Shown here: piece by piece, positions 59,009 through 64,000 of the stretch | Numbering within the stretch: position 1 is the stretch's first letter | How the letters are laid out: the number at the start of each line of letters is the position of its first letter | NCBI RefSeq assembly: GCF_000372465.1 | Contig: NZ_AQUZ01000005.1 | Coordinates: forward strand, 199,742 to 263,741 | Length of the DNA stretch: 64,000 nucleotides | Source of the DNA: Kribbella catacumbae DSM 19601 | GTDB lineage: Bacteria > Actinomycetota > Actinomycetes > Propionibacteriales > Kribbellaceae | Direction: 5' to 3' | Translations under genes and position numbers: made by a program | Notes under the pieces: model-generated | What the model was told of the DNA's origin: nothing | The model's input: the letters and a program-made list of their open reading frames with translations, nothing else | Databases searched by the model: none

Positions 59009-60168
59009 CCGGACGCCCGTCCCGGCGGCAGCTCTTCGGGTACGCCGGTGCCGCCGCCGCGGGTGCCGCTGTCACTGGCGGAGTTGTTGCTCTGGGCAAT
59101 GATACGCCCGAGACGGTGGTCGTTGCCCGGGACATCGACCCGTACGGCGACCACCAGCCGGCCATTGCAGCCGCCTCGCCGAAGCATGCCGAATTGGTCG
59201 CGCTCACCCTGCTACCCAGCACCGACAAGGCGGCACTCGGTCGGCTGATGCGTCTTTGGACCAACGACATCGTTGCCCTGAGCGCCGGTCGTCCCGCACC
59301 CGGTGACACGGCACCCGAGTTGGCCGTTCCTGGAGTCGCGCTGACCGTGACGGTCGGCTTCGGACCGAAGGTGTTCACGTTGCCGGATCTCGTCAAGCCG
59401 CGTGGGTTCAGCGAAGTACCGGTGATGTCGCATGATCGCCTGCAGCCAGCGTGGTCCGGTGGCGATCTGCTCGTGCTGGTGGGTGCGGATGACGCGGTGT
59501 CGGTTGTCCACGCCGTACGGCGGCTGGTGGCTGATGCGGCGCCTTTCGCGAAGCCGCTGTGGCGGCAGACCGGGTTCTGGAACGGGACTGGAGCTGATGG
59601 CCAGCCAGTGACGGGTCGGAATCTCTTCAACCAGGTCGACGGCACCGGCAACCCCGCGCCCGGTACGCCGGAGTTCGACAGCACGGTCTGGTCCACCGAC
59701 GGCTGGACAACCCTGGTGGTCCGGCGGATCAAGCTGAACCTCGACGCCTGGGATGAACTGACGCGTTCCGAGCAGGAGCGCGCGGTCGGGCGAAAGCTGT
59801 CGAACGGCGCGCCGACGACCGGGACGGCCGAGCACGACGAACTCGATCTCGAGAAGCGGGACGCCGATGGCCGGCTGGTGATCGCGGAGAACGCGCACTC
59901 GCGACTGTCCCATCACTCCGTCAACGACGGCCGGCGAATCTTCCGCAAGGGCCTCAACTACGTGCAGGACGACGGAGCCACCCGCGAGTCCGGCCTCATC
60001 TTCCTCAGCTACCAGGCCGACCTGGTCGGGCAGTTCCTCCCGCTCCTGGCCCGCCTCGACGCCGCAGACGCGCTCAACGAATGGACCACCACGATCGGCT
60101 CAGCCGTCTTCGCGATCCCACCCGGCTTCCGCTCCGGCACCTGGCTCGGCCAGAGTCTCCTGGCCTAG
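59005..60168 (+). CDS. Tat-exported DyP-type peroxidase
   Basis: The 387-residue protein has a twin-arginine signal (RPSRRQLFGYAGAAAAGAAV, about 4-23) and the DyP fold. The GxxDG-type motif is NQVDGTGNP near residue 215, with the haem ligand His in AENAHSRLSHH and the distal Arg in LSYQAD-like C-terminal strands. It oxidises dyes or phenolic substrates with peroxide, or handles haem-iron (EfeB-like). GTG 59005 overlaps the stop of the truncated PCuAC gene, the usual partner in actinobacterial PCuAC-DyP operons. The promoter must lie upstream of the truncated gene or within cphA. Confidence 0.93.
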   Translation: MTGRPSRRQLFGYAGAAAAGAAVTGGVVALGNDTPETVVVARDIDPYGDHQPAIAAASPKHAELVALTLLPSTDKAALGRLMRLWTNDIVALSAGRPAPGDTAPELAVPGVALTVTVGFGPKVFTLPDLVKPRGFSEVPVMSHDRLQPAWSGGDLLVLVGADDAVSVVHAVRRLVADAAPFAKPLWRQTGFWNGTGADGQPVTGRNLFNQVDGTGNPAPGTPEFDSTVWSTDGWTTLVVRRIKLNLDAWDELTRSEQERAVGRKLSNGAPTTGTAEHDELDLEKRDADGRLVIAENAHSRLSHHSVNDGRRIFRKGLNYVQDDGATRESGLIFLSYQADLVGQFLPLLARLDAADALNEWTTTIGSAVFAIPPGFRSGTWLGQSLLA

Positions 60169-60824
60169 CGCTCGCGGTCTGCTCGATAGCGCCCTATCCG
60201 ACCAATAGCCTGCTACAGCGCGCCATCGGCAACAGGACAAGCCATCGGCCACCCGCAACTCGGCGTACCCGGCATGGCTGGATAGCCCGGCCGCCCGGCC
60301 TGGCTTGGCCGATACGCCGGTACGCCACGCTCGGGCCCGAGTCATCCACCACACCACCGGCTGCGACCGGGCCGGCTCTTTCGTCGGCAAGGCGGCCAAG
60401 CCCACCAGTGGTGGGCATGAACATCGTCTGGTGACCCTGAACAGGGTGCACCTTGTTCAAGGTCGCCGCTAGAGGTCCGAGCCCACCTCTGGCGGGCTCG
60501 GACAGGCCGGCGAAAAGGGGCGGCGGCGACGTGACCCCCGTAGGGCGCAGGGCCGGGCGGGGATCGGACGGCTGCGCATACCCGTCTCCGCCCGGCAAAC
60601 GCTTCCCTCGGCGTGTCGGGGCATCGGGGAGGGGGCGTGCGTGCGCGGCCGTCCGCGCCTGCTTGACGTGAGGCTACTGGCGGGGCTGATTCGCTCAGGT
60701 CGGGTACGAGGTGATTGATCGGAAGTCGGAGGGTGACCAGATCATCACTGTGGGTGGTTTCAGCGGCGGAAGTAAGGCAAGCTTGCTGTCGAATGAGGGG
60801 GGACTCGACAGTGAGGACCTGAGT
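60169..60824. other. 656-bp gene-free region with small palindromes
   Basis: No convincing gene is seen. The stretch holds a perfect palindrome GCCCACCAGTGGTGGGC (60400-60416) and a 10-bp hairpin GTCCGAGCCC (60475-60484) with GGGCTCGGAC (60494-60503). It also has the imperfect repeat ACAGGGTGCACCTTGT near 60440. The last 110 bp act as leader and promoter region for the sugar dehydrogenase gene, with GAGGA 6 bases before its ATG. The reverse-strand readings here are not protein-like. Confidence 0.55.
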
Positions 60825-61847
60825 ATGCGCAAACAACTCTCCGCCCTGGCCTCAGTAACCGCCCTGCTGATGGTGACGACCGCCCTGCCTGCGGCCGCCG
60901 CCGTACCGCCGACGCCCCGGATCACCGGGACGGTGGCGAGCGGGTTCCAGTCTCCGTGGGGTCTAGCGATCCTGCCGGACGGTTCCGCATTGGTCTCGGA
61001 GCGAGACACCGCCCGGATCAAACACGTCACCGCGGCCGGCGTGGTCCGCCAGATCGGCACCGTGCCGGGCGTTCGGCACGGCGGCGAAGGCGGCCTGCTC
61101 GGTATCGCGGTGGCGCCCACCTTCGGCACCGACCGGCTGCTCTACGCGTACCACACCGCCTCGGGCGACAACCGGGTCGTCCGGATGACCTACAACGGCA
61201 CCAGTCTCGGTACGCCGCAGACCGTGGTCACCGGGATCCCACGGGCCAACATCCACAACGGGGGCCGGCTCGCCTTCGGGCCCGACGGCTTCCTCTACAT
61301 CAGTACCGGCGACGCCGGGACCACCAGCAACGCACAGAACCCGAACTCGCTCGGCGGCAAGATCCTGCGGGTCACACCGACCGGCAGCCCCGCGCCCGGC
61401 AACCCGAGCGGCACCAGGGTGTACAGCCTCGGCCACCGCAACGTCCAGGGCCTGGCCTGGGACGAGGGCAAACGACTCTGGGCCAGCGAGCTCGGTCAGA
61501 ACACCTTCGACGAACTGAACCAGATCAGGCCGGGCGGCAACTACGGCTGGCCGACTTGTGAGGGCACCTGCACCGACACGCGGTTCATCAACCCGCAGGC
61601 GACCTGGTCGACCGCCCAGGCGTCACCGTCCGGCCTCGCCTTCGCCAGCAACACGCTGTGGATGGCGGCGTTGCGCGGTCAGCGGCTCTGGGCGATCCCG
61701 ATCAAGGACGGCGCCCGCGACGGCTCCCCCGTCGCCTCCTTCACCAACCAGCAGGGCCGGCTGCGGACCATCACCCCGGCCGCGGACGGCTCCCTGTGGC
61801 TGATCAGCGAAACCAACGGCACCATCCTGCGAGTCGTGCTCGGCTAG
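60825..61847 (+). CDS. Secreted PQQ-dependent sugar dehydrogenase-like protein
   Basis: The 340-residue protein has a Sec signal peptide (MRKQLSALASVTALLMVTTA to LPAAAAVPP) and a six-bladed propeller of the soluble glucose/sorbosone dehydrogenase type. Diagnostic segments are SPWGLAILPDGSALVSERDT, HGGEGGLLGIAVAPTF with the catalytic-region His, and NIHNGGRLAFGPDGFLYIST. The quinone-contacting NLGGK-like SLGGKILRVTP follows, and the C-terminal part has GHRNVQGLAWDE. It probably oxidises sugars outside the cell with PQQ. A GAGGA site supports ATG 60825; the upstream open frame is not conserved. Its stop codon lies in the left arm of a 21-bp inverted repeat. Confidence 0.9.
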   Translation: MRKQLSALASVTALLMVTTALPAAAAVPPTPRITGTVASGFQSPWGLAILPDGSALVSERDTARIKHVTAAGVVRQIGTVPGVRHGGEGGLLGIAVAPTFGTDRLLYAYHTASGDNRVVRMTYNGTSLGTPQTVVTGIPRANIHNGGRLAFGPDGFLYISTGDAGTTSNAQNPNSLGGKILRVTPTGSPAPGNPSGTRVYSLGHRNVQGLAWDEGKRLWASELGQNTFDELNQIRPGGNYGWPTCEGTCTDTRFINPQATWSTAQASPSGLAFASNTLWMAALRGQRLWAIPIKDGARDGSPVASFTNQQGRLRTITPAADGSLWLISETNGTILRVVLG

Positions 61848-61932
61848 TGGTGTGTCGCGTCAAAAACTCGAGTGCTGGCGGTGTCCAGGTGGGTGCATCG
61901 CAAGGCGGAGGTTTTGACGCGACACACCACTA
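61845..61932. repeat. 21-bp inverted repeat starting at a stop codon (type B)
   Basis: Bases 61845-61865 pair perfectly with 61912-61932, 21 bp, around a 46-nt loop; the left arm begins with the TAG stop codon of the sugar dehydrogenase gene and contains GTGTGTCGCGTCAAAA. It lies between convergent genes, as do the type A elements, but its stem sequence differs. Confidence 0.85.
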
Positions 61933-61983
61933 GGTCCGCGGACTCGATGAGAGCGCTGGGTCAGTAGTCGGGGCCCGGCGCTC

Positions 61984-62826
61984 TTAACGGCGTGCTGGGA
62001 GCAGTCGGCGCTTGGGGTCCTCGCGGTCGATCCAGTCGAGGTCGTCGGACAGCACTGCGTCGTTGCCACGGCCGTCGTCGACGGTGAGGGCCCGGGGTGG
62101 TGGTGGGAGCGCGCGGACCTTGAGCGCGACCATCGGGATCGCCAGCAGCACGGCCAGGATGAGCCAGGGCCAGTACTCGCGCACGAGCGGCTCGAAAGCG
62201 TTGAAGAACGCGTCGGTGCCCGCGTTGGCGACGTCGTCCGTCGACCGGCCCTTCGCTGCTGCCACGGCTTGGACGCCGTCGACGATCGCGAACGACGCCA
62301 CATAGACGGCGATCAACGGCACCCACGAGTACGCCGATGGCCAGCCGCGCCGCCAGCAGGCGACGTACAGGACGATGGTGAGGCCGATCGCGACGAGCAG
62401 GCCGTTCAACTGCCACAGCCAGCGCCAGTTCTCCAGTTCGCCGGCGGGGCGCAACGCGTACCACGCGATCGGCACCGACAGCGCGAAAGCCGCGAGTACT
62501 GAACTTCGGGTGCCCAAGGCACCGAGGCTCGCGCCGACGACACTTGCCACCAGCAACGTCGCCAGCAAACCCTTGCCCGACAGGGAGTACCCGCTCAGCC
62601 ACCAGGCGCCCCCGGCAACGACCAGGACCAGCGGCACGGCGTACCGGAGGCGCCCGATGATCAGTCCGGCCAGCACTCCCCCGGTGAACCCGCCCAGAAC
62701 CAGCAGATCCACCCGGTCGACGACGAACATGGTCGAGCCCGCCGGCAGCCCGTGCAGGTAGGTCAGCGCGAAGCCGGCCACGAACCAGGCGATCACCGCC
62801 GCCGGTACCGACCACAAGTAGCGCAT
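61984..62826 (-). CDS. Actinobacterial multi-pass membrane protein of unknown function
   Basis: The 280-residue protein has about seven to eight hydrophobic helices starting right at the N-terminus (YLWSVPAAVIAWFVAGFALT), then GGFTGGVLAGLIIGRL, and a final helix LILAVLLAIPMVAL near residue 240. A charged C-terminal tail follows (DDLDWIDREDPKRRLLPARR). I do not recognise its family. It is convergent with the sugar dehydrogenase gene, with a long hairpin between. Upstream 40 bp away on the same strand is the partial Mur-ligase gene, so the two may be in one operon. No signal peptide beyond the first helix. Confidence 0.75.
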   Translation of the reverse strand: MRYLWSVPAAVIAWFVAGFALTYLHGLPAGSTMFVVDRVDLLVLGGFTGGVLAGLIIGRLRYAVPLVLVVAGGAWWLSGYSLSGKGLLATLLVASVVGASLGALGTRSSVLAAFALSVPIAWYALRPAGELENWRWLWQLNGLLVAIGLTIVLYVACWRRGWPSAYSWVPLIAVYVASFAIVDGVQAVAAAKGRSTDDVANAGTDAFFNAFEPLVREYWPWLILAVLLAIPMVALKVRALPPPPRALTVDDGRGNDAVLSDDLDWIDREDPKRRLLPARR

Positions 62827-62866
62827 GGGAACCCCGATCCGCCCCCGGGCGGTGGGGTCCCGGGGA

Positions 62867-64000
62867 TCAGTGCTGTGCTCGTTCGACCTTCGCCTTCAAG
62901 GTCTCCGGGTTATCGACGGTAGCTCCCTCGGACCGCAACCAGGCGTCAAGACTCGCCCGATCCTGCAGAGACATCACCGCGACCACGTCACCGGCCTGCG
63001 CCTCGCCGACCAGCGCTTGCGCCGCCTCGAGCTCGGTCGGGAAGGCCGGTACGTCGTCGACGCCGACCGAGCTGGTGCCTTCGCGGAAGACCGCTTCCAG
63101 CTCCTCCGGCGGTCGGCCGCGCAGGTACTCGCCCTTATGCCCGATCACCACGCGGTCAGCGCCGCGGGCACCGATCGCGCCCATCGCGGTGACCATGTCG
63201 TCGGCCCGGTCCCCCGGCGAGCCCAGCGCCAGCAACAGCCGCCCACCCGGCCTGCGGACACCGTTCATGATCTCGAGCAGCGCTTCCAGGCCGGCCTCGT
63301 TGTGCGCGAGGTCGATCACCACGGTGAAGTCGCGGACGGAGTACATGTTCATCCGGCCCGGGTTGTTCTCGGCCGGCGAGAACGTGCTCAGCCCTTCGAT
63401 CACCGCGGCGCGCGGCAGCCCGAGGCCGAGTGCGGCCGAGGCCGCGGCGAGCGCGTTCTCGACGTTGTAGTGCGACAGGCCGGACAGCGTCATCGGGACG
63501 TCGACGACCTTCAGCAGCGGCTCGGCGTCGCTGGACTGGTCGAGCACGGTGATGAATCCGTCCAGCACGGTGGTCGCCCGGCCGCCCTCGTCGAGCACGC
63601 TCCGGATCGACGGCGAGTCGGGATCGCGGGAGAACACCCAGCACTTGGCCGGCGAGTCGAGCCGCATCGCGAACGTCCGCGGGTCGTCGCCGTTCACTAC
63701 GCACCAGCCGCGCGGCCGGGTGATCTTGGTGATCACGGCCTTCACCTCGGCGAGCTGGTCGACGGTGTCGATCCCGCCCAGGCCGAGATGGTCGGCGGTG
63801 ACGTTGGTGACGACGGAGACGTCGTTGTAGGCCACCCCGACGCCGCGTCGCAGGATGCCGCCGCGGGCCGTCTCGGTGACGGCCAGCTGGACGCCCGGCT
63901 GGGAGAGCACCTGGCCGGCGCCGCTCGGGCCGGAGAAGTCGCCGTACTTGACCAGCTCGCCGTCGAAGTACACGCCGTCGGTGCTGGACCAGCCGGTGTG
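62867..64000 (-). CDS. Mur-ligase-family protein, partial (cyanophycin-synthetase-like C-terminal region)
   Basis: The reverse strand reads open to the window edge, about 377 residues. It starts outside, and the visible part begins HTGWSSTDGVYFDGELVKYG. It has the Mur-ligase features TETARGGILRRGVGVAYNDV, VTNVTADHLGLGGIDTVDQL, MTLSGLSHYNVENALAAASA and the C-terminal VIDLAHNEAGLEALLEIMNG. These closely parallel the Mur-like half of cyanophycin synthetase encoded at 55798-58605 (RGGILREGLGYERNDVAVVL, DHLGMRGVDTLEQL). The P-loop and any ATP-grasp domain lie beyond the edge. Whether it makes a poly-amino-acid or a peptide is unknown. Confidence 0.8.
   Translation of the reverse strand, partial: HTGWSSTDGVYFDGELVKYGDFSGPSGAGQVLSQPGVQLAVTETARGGILRRGVGVAYNDVSVVTNVTADHLGLGGIDTVDQLAEVKAVITKITRPRGWCVVNGDDPRTFAMRLDSPAKCWVFSRDPDSPSIRSVLDEGGRATTVLDGFITVLDQSSDAEPLLKVVDVPMTLSGLSHYNVENALAAASAALGLGLPRAAVIEGLSTFSPAENNPGRMNMYSVRDFTVVIDLAHNEAGLEALLEIMNGVRRPGGRLLLALGSPGDRADDMVTAMGAIGARGADRVVIGHKGEYLRGRPPEELEAVFREGTSSVGVDDVPAFPTELEAAQALVGEAQAGDVVAVMSLQDRASLDAWLRSEGATVDNPETLKAKVERAQH

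Overview
The window is a high-GC actinomycete chromosome segment. F420-dependent luciferase-like oxidoreductases, mycothiol/DinB-fold proteins, an iron-type (IdeR/DmdR) box, an ECF41 sigma factor, a DUF5753-type XRE regulator, many GTG starts and many apparently leaderless genes support this. A soil genus close to Kribbella (Propionibacteriales) is my best guess; the genus is inferred from overall style, not from a marker gene. I saw no rRNA, tRNA, CRISPR array, phage or intact insertion sequence.

Layout. 1-6.0 kb: partial AraC regulator divergent from a PhyH dioxygenase, a VOC protein, a secreted GH20 hexosaminidase, an emfourin-like protein, a cold-shock gene with a long leader, and an F420-type oxidoreductase gene broken by one in-frame stop. 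6.2-16.6 kb: BCCT transporter, a 306-bp repeat-built element, a LigB-type dioxygenase, SMP-30-like protein, DinB protein, intact F420 oxidoreductase, peptide deformylase, a decayed amidase, a kinase-like ATPase, a LacI regulator, and an intact S66 carboxypeptidase beside a decayed tandem copy. 17.1-23.4 kb: an iron-box-controlled operon in which a fused adenylation/carrier/membrane-acyltransferase protein precedes an FbpABC ferric-iron importer. 23.5-27.2 kb: cobT-cobA/cysG-trmH-GNAT with overlapping starts and stops.

28-32 kb and 35.7-38.1 kb: two beta-oxidation operons (thiolase-fadB; racemase-acyl-CoA dehydrogenase). Both have the same promoter layout with a palindrome inside a 19-bp spacer, and a MerR-family gene lies beside the first. 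Between them is a sugar ABC importer. 38-40 kb: ECF41 sigma factor operon. 41-50 kb: cobQ, small enzymes, an XRE regulator, Ohr, a TetR/quinone reductase pair, TauE, and SPFH and NfeD genes separated by a repeat-rich gap. 50-64 kb: ABC ATPase, serB, GH16 glucanase, cyanophycinase-cyanophycin synthetase, an N-terminally truncated PCuAC gene before a Tat DyP peroxidase, a secreted sugar dehydrogenase, and a partial second Mur-ligase gene.

The most unusual features not explained by genes are (i) several intergenic long-hairpin elements with roughly constant geometry but different stem sequences, (ii) the 19-bp tandem array and its related palindromes, and (iii) the iron-regulated fusion protein. 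Many genes have a -10-like hexamer 6-7 nt upstream of the start codon, which suggests leaderless transcription.
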